This document shows, piece by piece, positions 33,132 through 41,971 of a stretch of DNA of 64,000 nt. The position numbers and the translations under genes were made by a program. The stretch spans positions 1,180,839 through 1,244,838 of the forward strand of contig NZ_KB890024.1 of assembly GCF_000372965.1 (NCBI RefSeq). Direction: 5' to 3'. The DNA is from Hoeflea sp. 108. Its GTDB lineage: Bacteria > Pseudomonadota > Alphaproteobacteria > Rhizobiales > Rhizobiaceae. Position 1 is the stretch's first letter, and every line of letters starts with the position of its first letter. The notes below the pieces were generated by a model that searched no databases, was not told the origin of the DNA, and saw only the letters and a program-made list of their open reading frames with translations.

Positions 33132-33276
33132 CTCATTGTCTCCCGGTGGGAATGGCCGGCCGTCGATTCGCCCGACATGAAACTATTCCTATTTCTTAAA
33201 TGAGAACAAAGCAAGAACTTTGTCGTTTGCTCGACCGCGCTGGCGCATCGGCCTGCTTTCGGATATGCGGCTAGGG

Positions 33277-33786
33277 ATGCTGAGCGTGCTGATCGAAACG
33301 CGAAACGACGAGGAAGCTCTGGCCCGGACGCTGGCGTCGCTGGTCGGCGGTGCCGTTGAGGGCGTCGTGCGCGAGGTGATCGTCTGCGATCAAGGCTCGA
33401 CCGACCAGACCCACTATGTCGCCGAGCATGCCGGCTGCGTGTTCCTGGCCGAAGGTGGCATAAAGGCGGGTATCGCGCAGGCGAAGGGCGATTGGCTGCT
33501 TCTGCTCGAGCCAGGGGCGCGGCTGGCTGACGGCTGGACAGACGATGTCATGCGCCACACGGCCAAGCTGACGATGGGCGCGCGCTTCACCCGCGCGAAG
33601 GCGAGCAACAGGCCGTTGTGGCAGCGCATCACGTCGCGGCCCCGGGCGTTGGAGCAAGGGCTGGTCATCACTAGGAAGCAGGCGGCGATTCAGGCCCGCA
33701 ATGGCGCGGATGCCGAGGGCATTGCACGCGGGCTGGCGATGAAGACGCTGGAAGCTGAAATCACCGTCGCTGCAGGGCGGAGATAG
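33277..33786 (+). CDS. Short GT-A-type glycosyltransferase-like protein
   Basis: This 169-residue protein looks like a trimmed family 2 glycosyltransferase: MLSVLIETRNDEEALARTLASL, then VIVCDQGSTDQT and AKGDWLLLLEPGARLADGW. It is about half the normal length and has no C-terminal acceptor domain or clear DxD, so enzymatic activity is uncertain. The start is unsure: the ATG at 33277 fits the family, an ATG at 33265 and a TTG near 33221 are in frame. It is convergent with moaB, with one base between the stops. Its function is not assigned. Confidence 0.75.
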   Translation: MLSVLIETRNDEEALARTLASLVGGAVEGVVREVIVCDQGSTDQTHYVAEHAGCVFLAEGGIKAGIAQAKGDWLLLLEPGARLADGWTDDVMRHTAKLTMGARFTRAKASNRPLWQRITSRPRALEQGLVITRKQAAIQARNGADAEGIARGLAMKTLEAEITVAAGRR

Positions 33787-33787
33787 C

Positions 33788-34336
33788 TCAGGCTGACTTG
33801 GTGCCGCCGCGCCTAAGATGCTCGTCGAGGCGCGGCATGATCTCCACGAAATTGCACGGCATGTGGCGATAGTCGAGCTGCGGCTTGAGGATGCCGTCCC
33901 AGGCATCACGGCAGGCGCCGGGCGAGCCAGGCAGCACGAAGACGAAGGTGGCGTTGAGCACGCCGCCTGTGGCGCGTGACTGGATCGTCGACGTGCCGAT
34001 CTTGTCGTAGGAAATGCGGTGGAAGACTTCGGAGAAGCCGTCCATGCGCTTCTCGAAGATCGGCTCCAGCGCCTCAGGCGTCACGTCGCGGCCGGTGAAG
34101 CCGGTGCCGCCTGTGGTGATGATGACGTCGATGTCCTTGTCTAACGACCATGTGGTGACGCGCTCTCGGATACTATCCTTGTCATCGGTGACGATGTCGC
34201 GTGCCCTCAGCACATGGCCCTCGGCCACGATGCGGTCGGCCAACGTCTGCCCCGACTTGTCGTCTGCGAGCGTGCGGGTGTCGGAGACGGTGAGCACGGC
34301 AATGCCGACGGGAATGAAGGCGCGGGGCTCGCTCAT
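33788..34336 (-). CDS. moaB: Molybdenum cofactor biosynthesis protein MoaB/Mog
   Basis: This 182-residue MoaB/Mog-fold protein adenylates molybdopterin in the path to molybdenum cofactor. It has the nucleotide/pterin-binding motif ITTGGTGFTGRDVTPEAL, the segment VLTVSDTRTLADDKSG and the late ATFVFVLPGSPGACRDAW. The ATG at 34336 overlaps the ispE stop by 4 bases, which fixes the start and shows coupling with ispE. A long in-frame extension to 34582 only mirrors ispE and is not coding. Confidence 0.93.
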   Translation of the reverse strand: MSEPRAFIPVGIAVLTVSDTRTLADDKSGQTLADRIVAEGHVLRARDIVTDDKDSIRERVTTWSLDKDIDVIITTGGTGFTGRDVTPEALEPIFEKRMDGFSEVFHRISYDKIGTSTIQSRATGGVLNATFVFVLPGSPGACRDAWDGILKPQLDYRHMPCNFVEIMPRLDEHLRRGGTKSA

Positions 34337-35211
34337 CGCCTTGGCTCCTGGATCATGGACTTGGTGGCGGCGGTGAACCAGCCGGGCTGCCTGCTGACGA
34401 TTGCATTCGCAGCACGCTGGGCTGCCGCCTGGCTGGCGAAAATGCCGAAGCAGGTGGCGCCGGAGCCCGACATGCGGGCAAAGGCAGCGCCGCTCTGGCG
34501 CAGGGCATCGAGCGCTTCGCCGACCGCAGGCACGATCGACATGGCGGCCGGTTCGAGATCGTTGCGCGTCGCCGCGAACCATTCGAACATGTCGCAGGCA
34601 TGCGTAAGGGCTGCGAGCGGCGGGTTGTCACGGCGGGTGAGCGCTCGGAAGACCTCAGGCGTGGATATGGCGATGCCGGGATTGACCAGTACCATCGGCA
34701 GGGCGGGGAAATCTTCTACCGGTTCGAGATGTTCGCCGATACCGCGCGCCATGAGCGGCCGTCCGGCAAGGCACATCGGCAGGTCGGCACCGAGCGGCAG
34801 GGCCAGCCGTGCAAGTTCGGCCTCGCCGACCGGGATACGCCAAAGCCTGGCGAGCGCCCGCAGCGTTGCGGCCGCATCGCTCGAGCCGCCGCCGATGCCC
34901 GAGGCGACCGGCAGGTTCTTTTCGAGCGCGATCGAAACGGGGCGGGCATGGCCGGGGAAAGCGGCGCGCAGGGCGTCGCGAGCTTTGAGCACCAGGTTGC
35001 CGCCGTCGAGCGGCACGTCCGATACAAAGCGGCCGTTGACGGCAAAGCTGTCTGTTTCACAGGTGGAAACTGCGATGCGGTCGCCCAGCTCGGCGAAGAC
35101 GACAAGGCTCTCGAGCAAATGATAGCCGTCGTCACGCCTGCCAGTGACGTGCAAGGCGAGGTTGATCTTGGCCGGGGCGAATTCGGCGAGCGGCGCGGTG
35201 TTCAGCGTCAC
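34333..35211 (-). CDS. ispE: 4-diphosphocytidyl-2-C-methyl-D-erythritol kinase
   Basis: This 292-residue GHMP kinase of the MEP isoprenoid pathway phosphorylates CDP-methylerythritol. The GHMP ATP motif is NLPVASGIGGGSSDAAATL. APAKINLALHVTGRRDDGYH is the N-terminal signature, and the C-terminal motif is RMSGSGATCFGIF. The start is GTG at 35211. It overlaps moaB by 4 bases and follows the 61-residue membrane protein gene by 9 bases, so all three are likely one transcript. The polyprenyl diphosphate synthase at 37702 uses downstream products of the same pathway. Confidence 0.96.
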   Translation of the reverse strand: MTLNTAPLAEFAPAKINLALHVTGRRDDGYHLLESLVVFAELGDRIAVSTCETDSFAVNGRFVSDVPLDGGNLVLKARDALRAAFPGHARPVSIALEKNLPVASGIGGGSSDAAATLRALARLWRIPVGEAELARLALPLGADLPMCLAGRPLMARGIGEHLEPVEDFPALPMVLVNPGIAISTPEVFRALTRRDNPPLAALTHACDMFEWFAATRNDLEPAAMSIVPAVGEALDALRQSGAAFARMSGSGATCFGIFASQAAAQRAANAIVSRQPGWFTAATKSMIQEPRR

Positions 35212-35220
35212 GGGCGGCCG

Positions 35221-35406
35221 TCAGTCCTTTTCAAGCCGGTATTCACCGGTCTTGGGATCCTTGACCAGCGTACCGTCCGTGCCCGACTGGCGCTGGCGCT
35301 CGTGGCGGCGGACCTTGGCGGTGACGCGTTCGGCCTCGCGGATGAAGGAGCGGTAGCCGTACCAGGCCACCACGACCACGAGCGCGAAGAAGATCAGTTG
35401 CGGCAT
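35221..35406 (-). CDS. Small single-pass membrane protein
   Basis: This 61-residue protein has one N-terminal helix (about residues 3-18, QLIFFALVVVVAWYGY) and a charged tail (REAERVTAKVRRHERQR then DPKTGEYRLEKD). A GGGAGGAG ribosome site 5 bases before the ATG at 35406 makes it a convincing gene. It lies 9 bases before ispE on the same strand. I recognise the type as a conserved hypothetical protein of rhizobia but know of no function. The tail DPKTGEYR resembles the end of small DUF-type membrane proteins that mark cytoplasmic metal or stress loci; this is too weak to name. Confidence 0.78.
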   Translation of the reverse strand: MPQLIFFALVVVVAWYGYRSFIREAERVTAKVRRHERQRQSGTDGTLVKDPKTGEYRLEKD

Positions 35407-35493
35407 GTCATTCTCCTCCCTTGGGTCGCCGGCGCCTGATGTGTCCGGCCGGGCAGGGATTTTCCGCGATCATAATCCGCGGTCCCTGCATTT

Positions 35494-36360
35494 TCAAAGG
35501 CCGAACCGGCCCCACAACGCGCGCTCTTCCGCCGCATCCACCATGCCCGCGGCGAACGCAGACGCGACATCGGGGCCGAGTGTTGGCGTCGACGAGCCGA
35601 ACATGCCGAGTCGGCGTCCGAACAGGCCGCGCGGCGGGGTGATCAGCTTGAGTTCGGCCTTTGGGCCGTAGCGATCCTTGAGCACGGTGCGCATGTCGCC
35701 GAGGGAATCGACCAGGCCGAGTTCGAGGCCCTTCTTGCCCGACCAGAACAGGCCGGTGAACAGCTCCGGATCGTCGATGAGCTTCTTGCCCCGCCGCTCC
35801 TTGACCATGTCGATGAAGGTTTCGTGCACTTCGAGCTGCAGCTTCTTCAGCCGCTCGATGTCCTCGGCCTTCTCCGGCTTGAACGGGTCAAGCGTCGCCT
35901 TGTTTTCGCCCGCGGTATAGACGCGACGCTCGACGCCGATTTTCTTGATCAGCTCGGTGAAGCCGAATGACGACGAGATGACGCCGATGGAGCCGACGAT
36001 GGACGAGGGGTCGGCGATGATCTCGTCGCCGGCGATCGCGATCATGTAGCCGCCTGATGCCGCCAGGTCCTCGACGAACACCAGCACCTTCTTGTTGTTC
36101 TCCGCCGCGAGATCGCGGATGCGCTTGTAGATCAGCCGCGCCTGAACCGGCGACCCGCCGGGCGAATTGATCGAGATGGCGACGGCCGGGCCGGGAATGG
36201 CAAAGGCCTTCTCGATCAGGCCGGCGGTGGAAGCCAAAGACAGGCTTGGTCGGAATTGGCTGCCGCCGGCCATGATCGCGCCCTGCAGGCGCAGGACGGG
36301 GATGGTGACGTCGCCAGAGCGCATCGACTTGGGCAGCAGGCGACGGAAAAATTTCTTCAC
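35494..36360 (-). CDS. S49 family signal-peptide peptidase-like serine protease (SppA/SohB type)
   Basis: This 288-residue S49 peptidase has the nucleophile Ser in DLAASGGYMIAIAGDEI, the oxyanion segment SINSPGGSPVQARLIYKRI and a Lys-containing stretch (AGENKATLDPFKPE) in the place of the general base. It is a single-domain form, like SohB or archaeal SppA, with no clear membrane anchor, so it may be cytoplasmic or peripheral. It digests cleaved signal peptides or other membrane-near peptides in its family. The start is a GTG at 36360 with GGAGAC upstream; an in-frame ATG at 36408 is less likely. Confidence 0.88.
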   Translation of the reverse strand: MKKFFRRLLPKSMRSGDVTIPVLRLQGAIMAGGSQFRPSLSLASTAGLIEKAFAIPGPAVAISINSPGGSPVQARLIYKRIRDLAAENNKKVLVFVEDLAASGGYMIAIAGDEIIADPSSIVGSIGVISSSFGFTELIKKIGVERRVYTAGENKATLDPFKPEKAEDIERLKKLQLEVHETFIDMVKERRGKKLIDDPELFTGLFWSGKKGLELGLVDSLGDMRTVLKDRYGPKAELKLITPPRGLFGRRLGMFGSSTPTLGPDVASAFAAGMVDAAEERALWGRFGL

Positions 36361-36448
36361 AGCGTCACGTCTCCGATTCTGGAGCTCAATGCGTCCGAAT
36401 GAACGCATGACATACGCTCCAGCCTTTCCAATCTGCGCATCGTTCGTT

Positions 36449-36468
36449 CCGAAAGTCTCTACTTTCGG
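36449..36468. terminator. Hairpin between trmN6 and the S49 peptidase gene
   Basis: CCGAAAG (36449-36455) and CTTTCGG (36462-36468) form a perfect 7-base stem with a TCTCTA loop. It lies 64 bases after the trmN6 stop (minus strand), without a T-run, and may end or stabilise that transcript. Confidence 0.45.
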
Positions 36469-36531
36469 GCCGACGCGCCGGACATGCCGGATGTATGTAT
36501 TCCGTAGCCATCCGCAATGTCTGAGGCGAGC

Positions 36532-37332
36532 TCAATCGCCGAAAAGCGAAGAGCGGCCGCTGTTTATGTCGTCGGCGCGTTGCGAGAACCTGTCGTTTTC
36601 TTCATGCAGTACAAGCGGCGGGCAGATCTGCATGGACGCGCGCGAGGCACGCGCGGCCCTTACGATGACTCTGATCGCCGACGCGTCGGCGCGCGGGTGG
36701 ATCGGCACGACCTCGGCATTGCCGAAGCGGCCTTCCATGGCGTTGAGGATGGGCACCAGCGATTCCGGGCGAGCGATGATGGCGAAACCGCCACGCGGCT
36801 TGACCACGGCTGCGGCACTGCGGATCCAGCTTTCGAACAGCCCGTCGTCCATGACATGCGCCTGCCGCTTCAGCGCGTCGGGCGTCGGGCGATGGTGTTG
36901 AGGGTTGAACGGCGGGTTCATGATCACCCAGTCGAGCGATCCGTTGGCAAGTCCGGCCTCGGCGCGCGCCTTGCCCGATAGCGCCACGTCGGCCATCAGC
37001 ACGGTTGCGCGCCCCTTGAGCGATGTGTTGTCGGGATGCGCGAGCGTCGCCTCGGCAAAGGCCGCCATCTCGGGCGTCAGTTCCACCAGCAGCGCATGAG
37101 CCGACCTGCAGCGCGACGCAACAGAAAGGCCGGCAGCACCGGCGCCTGCGCCGAAATCGGCCAGCCGGCCTGCAAATGTCGATGGGACAGAGGACGCGAG
37201 CATCATCGCGTCCATGCCGGCGCGATGTCCGCCCTTCTTCGGCTGCACCACAAAGAAGTCGCCGCGATGGAAGGCATCCACCGTATGCGGCGGCAGCTTC
37301 GGTCCGGCAATCTCTAAAGGGGCAGAGGTCAC
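36532..37332 (-). CDS. trmN6: tRNA1(Val) adenine-37 N6-methyltransferase-like protein
   Basis: This 266-residue SAM-dependent methyltransferase has motif I RLADFGAGAGAAGLSVASR and the N6-adenine motif IV DWVIMNPPFN, as in E. coli YfiC/TrmN6, which modifies A37 of tRNA1(Val). The GTG at 37332 overlaps the stop of the upstream DUF2007 gene as GTGA, which decides the start over a much longer frame to 37611. N-terminal segment VDAFHRGDFFVVQPKKGGHR is typical. In rhizobia this gene often pairs with the DUF2007 gene and sits next to a polyprenyl synthase gene, as here. Confidence 0.9.
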   Translation of the reverse strand: MTSAPLEIAGPKLPPHTVDAFHRGDFFVVQPKKGGHRAGMDAMMLASSVPSTFAGRLADFGAGAGAAGLSVASRCRSAHALLVELTPEMAAFAEATLAHPDNTSLKGRATVLMADVALSGKARAEAGLANGSLDWVIMNPPFNPQHHRPTPDALKRQAHVMDDGLFESWIRSAAAVVKPRGGFAIIARPESLVPILNAMEGRFGNAEVVPIHPRADASAIRVIVRAARASRASMQICPPLVLHEENDRFSQRADDINSGRSSLFGD

Positions 37333-37553
37333 TTCAGGCGGATTTCGTGCTCGATGCCGGCGTCGGTAAGCAGCTGTCGCGCCTCCCTGGCATCGTCTTC
37401 GTCGATCAGGACGCGCCGCGGCAGGATGCCCAGCGAGCCATCGAGCACGCTCATGTTCTGGTCGGCGATGAAGCAGCCGATGCCGGAGTCTCGCAGAAGC
37501 GATTGAACGAAGGACAGGACGACGGGGTCGTTGGTGCGCATGAGTTCGATCAT
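37329..37553 (-). CDS. DUF2007 domain protein
   Basis: This 74-residue soluble protein of the DUF2007 family (IELMRTNDPVVLSFVQSLLR then GILPRRVLIDEDDAREARQLL) resembles small ACT- or GlnB-like signal-sensing folds. Its role is unknown; relatives are often fused or adjacent to metabolic or membrane proteins. The ATG at 37553 is set by family start; upstream in-frame codons to 37619 run into the ispB promoter. Its stop overlaps trmN6 by 4 bases, so the two are coupled. Confidence 0.88.
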   Translation of the reverse strand: MIELMRTNDPVVLSFVQSLLRDSGIGCFIADQNMSVLDGSLGILPRRVLIDEDDAREARQLLTDAGIEHEIRLK

Positions 37554-37619
37554 CTCTGGAAATTCGCAGTTTGAGCGGGCGAAGTAAACGCCACACCTTT
37601 CGCCGCGCCAATTCGCCAC

Positions 37620-37649
37620 TTGCCGGTGTGGTGCATAGCGCCCTAGAAT
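37620..37649 (+). promoter_or_regulatory. Promoter of the polyprenyl diphosphate synthase gene
   Basis: TTGCCG (37620-37625) and TAGAAT (37644-37649) with an 18-base spacer make a good housekeeping promoter about 53 bases before the start codon, in the divergent space between the DUF2007 gene and ispB. Confidence 0.5.
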
Positions 37650-37701
37650 CGATTAAGAGCTACGCGCGCGACAACGCGCCCGTGTAATTGGAGTGTTGGC
37701 C

Positions 37702-38718
37702 TTGGGTGTCGTTCTCAACATCGAGAAGGGAAAGCGGGACGCCGCTTCGATCAAGGAACTGATCGATCTGACTTCGGCCGACATGGCCAGGGTCAACGAG
37801 TTGATCCTCTCCAAGGCCGGTTCTGACGTCGAGATGATCCCGGAGGTGGCCAACCACCTGATCTCGTCGGGCGGCAAGCGCCTGCGTCCGATGCTGACGC
37901 TCGCAGCCGCCCAGATGTTCGGCTATTCCGGCGAAAACCACGTCAAGCTGGCGACCTCGGTCGAATTCATGCACACGGCGACGCTGCTGCATGACGACGT
38001 CGTCGACGAAAGCGACCTGCGTCGCGGCAAGAAGACGGCGCGGACCATCTGGGGCAACCAGGCGAGCGTGCTCGTCGGCGACTTCCTGCTTGGTCAGGCT
38101 TTCCGCATGATGGTCGAGGTCGGCTCGCTCGAAGCGCTCGACATCCTGTCATCGGCTGCCTCGATCATCGCCGAAGGCGAGGTGATGCAGCTGGCGGCCG
38201 CCAAGAACCTCGAGACCACCGAAGACGAGCATTTCGCTGTCATCAAGGCGAAGACGGCGGCCCTGTTCTCGGCCGCTGCCGAGGTCGGCCCGGTCATCGC
38301 CGGCGCGTCGAAGAACGACAAGGCGGCGCTGCGCTCCTACGGCATGAATCTCGGTCTTGCCTTCCAGTTGATTGATGACGCCCTCGATTACGGCGGCTCC
38401 AGCAAGGACCTCGGCAAGAATGTCGGTGACGATTTCCGCGAAGGCAAGGTCACGCTGCCGGTGATACTGAGCTATCGCCGCGGCAGCACCGCCGAACGCG
38501 CCTTCTGGAAGAGCGCGATCGAGGATGGTGGGAGCGACGATACCGCGCTCGAAAAGGCGATTGGCCTGATGACGCGCCATGGCGCCATCTCCGACACGAT
38601 CGGCCGCGCCAGCCATTTCGGCGAGATCGCCCGCGATGCGCTGGCGCCGCTCGACAACACGCCGCAGAAGACGGCCCTGATCGACGTCATCGATTTCTGC
38701 ATCAGCCGCGTCGTGTGA
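37702..38718 (+). CDS. ispB: Long-chain trans-polyprenyl diphosphate synthase (octa-/decaprenyl)
   Basis: This 338-residue trans-prenyltransferase builds the ubiquinone side chain. It has the first Asp-rich motif LLHDDVVDESDLRRG and the second QLIDDALDYGG. The small-residue region before the first motif (EFMHTATLLHD, no bulky aromatic at the chain-length floor) fits a long product, decaprenyl in most rhizobia. The start is not certain: a TTG at 37702 has GGAG 8 bases upstream and the family start MGVVLNIEK; a GTG at 37693 is in frame. Ubiquinone use links it to ubiA at 48.6 kb. Confidence 0.92.
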   Translation: MGVVLNIEKGKRDAASIKELIDLTSADMARVNELILSKAGSDVEMIPEVANHLISSGGKRLRPMLTLAAAQMFGYSGENHVKLATSVEFMHTATLLHDDVVDESDLRRGKKTARTIWGNQASVLVGDFLLGQAFRMMVEVGSLEALDILSSAASIIAEGEVMQLAAAKNLETTEDEHFAVIKAKTAALFSAAAEVGPVIAGASKNDKAALRSYGMNLGLAFQLIDDALDYGGSSKDLGKNVGDDFREGKVTLPVILSYRRGSTAERAFWKSAIEDGGSDDTALEKAIGLMTRHGAISDTIGRASHFGEIARDALAPLDNTPQKTALIDVIDFCISRVV

Positions 38719-38720
38719 TT

Positions 38721-38735
38721 GTCGCCCGAGGCGAC
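38721..38735 (+). terminator. Hairpin after ispB
   Basis: GTCGCC (38721-38726), loop CGA, GGCGAC (38730-38735) lies 2 bases after the ispB stop. No T-run follows, so it may be a weak terminator or an RNA end protector. Confidence 0.45.
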
Positions 38736-38904
38736 ACGCCAGTGTTGCCCTTAAGCAAGTCTTGAGCCGGTTGTCGGATTGTAATGCCGGACCGGATTGA
38801 TGCGTGACCCCAAAAAGGCCATGCTTCGAACCGACAAGCGGTTGCGACCATCGATCCCGCACAGCGGGTGTCTTGACCGTAGGACCTGACCAGGAAGGAC
38901 TTTC

Positions 38905-40908
38905 ATGCGGCAGCGACGCGCACTCTGGCTCCTCGGGCTGGCGGCTTTCACGAGCTTCACCGCCCTGACGCAGCCGGGCTATGCCAAAACGGTTTCCGAG
39001 CCGGTCGAAATCAACTCCTTTTCGGGCGCTTATCTCGCGGCGCGTACCGCCGAAGCAGACAACGATCTCGACAGCGCCATTGCCTATTACAAGCGCGCGC
39101 TGGCTTTTGATCCCGAAGACGCGGCCCTTCAGCAGAGCCTGATGCTGGCGCTGATCGCGCAGGGGCGCTTCGACGAATCGCTGCCCTACGCCCAGATGCT
39201 GAAGACCGTGCCCGACGTGGAGCGCTTCTCGCGGCTGGCGCTCGGCGTCGACAGCATCCGCAAGAAGGATTACCAGGGTGCCGAGAACTGGCTCAAGCTG
39301 GCGCTCGAATCCGACCTCGACCGGCTGATAACAGGTGTCATGACCGGCTGGGCGAAGCAGGGCGAAGGGCGCTCGGCCGATGCGCTGCAGTTCCTCGACA
39401 AGCTTCAGGGGCCGGAATGGTATGAGCTGTTCAAGACCTATCATCGCGCCCTGATCGCCGAGGCAGCTGGCCAGAAGGACAAGGCCGACGAGATATTCAA
39501 GGCAACGATCAACAATCTCGGCGCCGGCAGTGCTGCGCCCGAGACATGGATGCGTGCCGCCGAAGCCTATGCCGGGTTCCTGGCACGCGGTGGCAAGAAG
39601 GCCGAGGCGCTCGCTGTCCTCGACAAGGCTGACGAGTTCGCGCCTGGCAAGCTGCCGATTTCGGCGCTGCGCGAGCAGATCAACAAGGGCGACAAGATTG
39701 CGCCTCTGGTCGCCAACCCGCAGGATGGCGCCGCCGAAATCCTGCTCAACCTGTCGACGGCGCTGAACCGCGGCGGCGGCGAACCCTTCGTTCGCCTCTA
39801 TCTGCAATATGCGCTGGCCCTGAAGCCATACAGCGACGAATTGCTGGTGCAGCTCGCCTCGATCGCCGAGCAGCAGCAGAACGGCGAGGAGGCAATCGCG
39901 CTCTACCGCCGCGTGCCTGAAAGCTCGCCGCTGAAGCGGCTGTCGGAGTTGCAGCTCGGCCTCAACCTCGCCGACCTCAAGCAGCACGACGAGGCGATCA
40001 AGCACCTGAAGGCGCTGGTCGAGGCCAATCCCGACGATATGCGCGGCTATCTCGCGCTCGGCGGCGTCTATGCGTCGACCGAGAATTTCCGTGCCGCCGC
40101 CGATGTCTACGACAAGGCGGTCGAAAAGCTGAAGACGCCGACCAACGTCAACTGGAACCTCTTCTACCAGCGCGGCATCGCCTATGAGCGGCTGAAGGAA
40201 TGGCCAAAGGCCGAGCCGAACTTCCGCAAGGCGCTGGAACTGTTCCCGGACCAGCCGCAGGTGCTGAACTATCTCGGCTATTCCTGGGTCGACATGAACA
40301 TCAACCTCGATGAGGGCCTCAACCTCATCAAGAAGGCTGCCGATCTCAGGCCGAGCGACGGCTACATCATCGATTCGCTGGGCTGGGCCTATTATCGTCT
40401 CGGCAAGTTCGACGACGCCGTGCGCGAACTCGAACGCGCGGTGGCGCTGAAGCCTGACGATCCGGTGCTGAACGATCACCTCGGCGATGCCTACTGGCGT
40501 GTCGGGCGCAAGCTGGAGGCCACATTCCAGTGGAGCCACACGCGCGACATGAAGCCCGAGCCAAACGTTCTGGCTGAGGTCGAAAAGAAGCTGGCCAAGG
40601 GTCTGGAGCCGCTGCCTGAGAAGCCGACCGCCGCCCAGGAAGTGCCGGCCAAGCCAGAGCCGGTGCAGCCGGTGGCGCCTGCGACCGACAGCCAGAAGAA
40701 GGGCGAGGTCGATAACCCGGTCGAGGAGACGGCGCAGATCGTACCTGCGGCCTACAAGGTGCAGCGCGGCCAGTCGCTGTGGTCGATCGCCAATGAGGTG
40801 CTCGGCAATGGCGACCGCTATCGCGAGATCCTCGATCTCAACCCCGAGCTGCGCGGTGATCCGGCCCGCCTGGCGCCGGGACAGGAACTGCGCCTGCCGG
40901 GCAATTGA
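38905..40908 (+). CDS. Secreted TPR protein with C-terminal LysM domain
   Basis: This 667-residue protein has a signal peptide (about residues 1-27, ending PGYAK) and then about ten tetratricopeptide repeats (about 40-570, e.g. DLDSAIAYYKRALAFDPED). A Pro/Ala/Glu-rich linker (about 575-615) follows, and the end is a LysM peptidoglycan-binding domain (about 618-665, YKVQRGQSLWSIANEVLG). TPR proteins of this length upstream of glyQ are common in rhizobia; the terminal LysM suggests that it is held at the cell wall and scaffolds envelope proteins. It stands alone, ended by a strong terminator. No enzyme motif is seen. Confidence 0.9.
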   Translation: MRQRRALWLLGLAAFTSFTALTQPGYAKTVSEPVEINSFSGAYLAARTAEADNDLDSAIAYYKRALAFDPEDAALQQSLMLALIAQGRFDESLPYAQMLKTVPDVERFSRLALGVDSIRKKDYQGAENWLKLALESDLDRLITGVMTGWAKQGEGRSADALQFLDKLQGPEWYELFKTYHRALIAEAAGQKDKADEIFKATINNLGAGSAAPETWMRAAEAYAGFLARGGKKAEALAVLDKADEFAPGKLPISALREQINKGDKIAPLVANPQDGAAEILLNLSTALNRGGGEPFVRLYLQYALALKPYSDELLVQLASIAEQQQNGEEAIALYRRVPESSPLKRLSELQLGLNLADLKQHDEAIKHLKALVEANPDDMRGYLALGGVYASTENFRAAADVYDKAVEKLKTPTNVNWNLFYQRGIAYERLKEWPKAEPNFRKALELFPDQPQVLNYLGYSWVDMNINLDEGLNLIKKAADLRPSDGYIIDSLGWAYYRLGKFDDAVRELERAVALKPDDPVLNDHLGDAYWRVGRKLEATFQWSHTRDMKPEPNVLAEVEKKLAKGLEPLPEKPTAAQEVPAKPEPVQPVAPATDSQKKGEVDNPVEETAQIVPAAYKVQRGQSLWSIANEVLGNGDRYREILDLNPELRGDPARLAPGQELRLPGN

Positions 40909-40969
40909 CCCGGCAGCGTGGGCGGCGGCCGGATGCCGCTGCTTGACCCATATCTTCGGGCAGAATAGG

Positions 40970-40993
40970 ACGGGGCCTCTCTGGCCCCGTTTT
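40970..40993 (+). terminator. Rho-independent terminator of the TPR-LysM gene
   Basis: ACGGGGCC (40970-40977), loop TCTCT, GGCCCCGT (40983-40990) and a T-run to 40993. It is 62 bases after the stop and 46 bases before glyQ. Confidence 0.85.
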
Positions 40994-41038
40994 GCTGCGG
41001 GGCGCGCCAATGATCGAGCGTTGCCCGTGACCAACACC

Positions 41039-41971
41039 ATGCCCGCCCATATGCACCCCAGCCGCTCGTTCCAGGGCCTGATCCTGACGCTGCACAATTA
41101 CTGGGCCGCGCATGGTTGCATCATCCTGCAGCCCTACGACATGGAAGTGGGCGCCGGTACGTTCCACCCGGCAACGACGCTGCGCGCACTGGGCCCGAAG
41201 CGCTGGAACGCCGCTTATGTGCAGCCCTCGCGCCGCCCCAAGGATGGCCGTTATGGCGAAAACCCCAACCGGCTGCAGCATTATTACCAGTACCAGGTCA
41301 TCCTGAAGCCGAACCCGTCGAACCTGCAGGAACTTTACCTCGGCTCGCTGGCCGCCATCGGCCTCGATCCGCTGGTGCATGACATCCGCTTCGTCGAAGA
41401 CGACTGGGAAAGCCCGACGCTGGGCGCCTGGGGCCTTGGCTGGGAATGCTGGTGCGACGGCATGGAAGTGTCGCAGTTCACCTATTTCCAGCAGGTCTGC
41501 GGCATCGAATGTGCGCCTGTCGCAGGCGAGTTGACCTACGGACTCGAGCGCCTTGCGATGTACGTTCAGGGCGTCGACAACGTCTACGACCTCAATTTCA
41601 ACGGTCTCGAAGGCGACGACAAGGTCACCTATGGCGACGTCTTCCTGCAGGCCGAGCAGGAATATTCCAGGCACAATTTCGAGCACGCCAACACCGCGAT
41701 GCTGCTCAAGCATTTCGAGGACGCCGAAGCCGAGTGCAAGGCGCTGCTCGCAGCCGGCGCGCCGGCCGAGGGCGGCAATCTCGCCCAGCACAAGATGGTG
41801 TTCCCAGCCTACGACCAGTGCATCAAGGCGAGCCATGTCTTCAACCTGCTCGACGCTCGCGGCGTGATCTCGGTGACCGAACGCCAGAGCTACATCCTCA
41901 GGGTGCGCAACCTTTCCAAGGCTTGCGGCGAGGCTTTCCTGCTGACGGAAGCGGGCGGCATGTCGGTTTGA
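41039..41971 (+). CDS. glyQ: Glycyl-tRNA synthetase alpha subunit
   Basis: This 310-residue catalytic subunit of the bacterial alpha2-beta2 GlyRS has the class II core: TLHNYWAAHGCIILQPYDME, then VGAGTFHPATTLRALGP, YVQPSRRPKDGRYGENPNR and the motif 3 region ELTYGLERLAMY. The ATG at 41039 fits the family start MPAHMHPSRSFQ; a GTG at 41027 is also in frame. The beta subunit gene glyS follows 501 bases later, an unusually wide gap. Confidence 0.96.
   Translation: MPAHMHPSRSFQGLILTLHNYWAAHGCIILQPYDMEVGAGTFHPATTLRALGPKRWNAAYVQPSRRPKDGRYGENPNRLQHYYQYQVILKPNPSNLQELYLGSLAAIGLDPLVHDIRFVEDDWESPTLGAWGLGWECWCDGMEVSQFTYFQQVCGIECAPVAGELTYGLERLAMYVQGVDNVYDLNFNGLEGDDKVTYGDVFLQAEQEYSRHNFEHANTAMLLKHFEDAEAECKALLAAGAPAEGGNLAQHKMVFPAYDQCIKASHVFNLLDARGVISVTERQSYILRVRNLSKACGEAFLLTEAGGMSV

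Noticed and set aside
31233..33203. 656-residue open frame on the plus strand
   Set aside because: It lies across rnhB and the radical SAM gene, both of which have clear catalytic motifs on the minus strand.
38149..41097. 982-residue open frame on the minus strand
   Set aside because: It is antisense to the ispB and TPR-LysM genes. Long antisense frames are common at this GC content, and its composition (His/Asp/Leu/Gly-rich, no motif) is that of a shadow.
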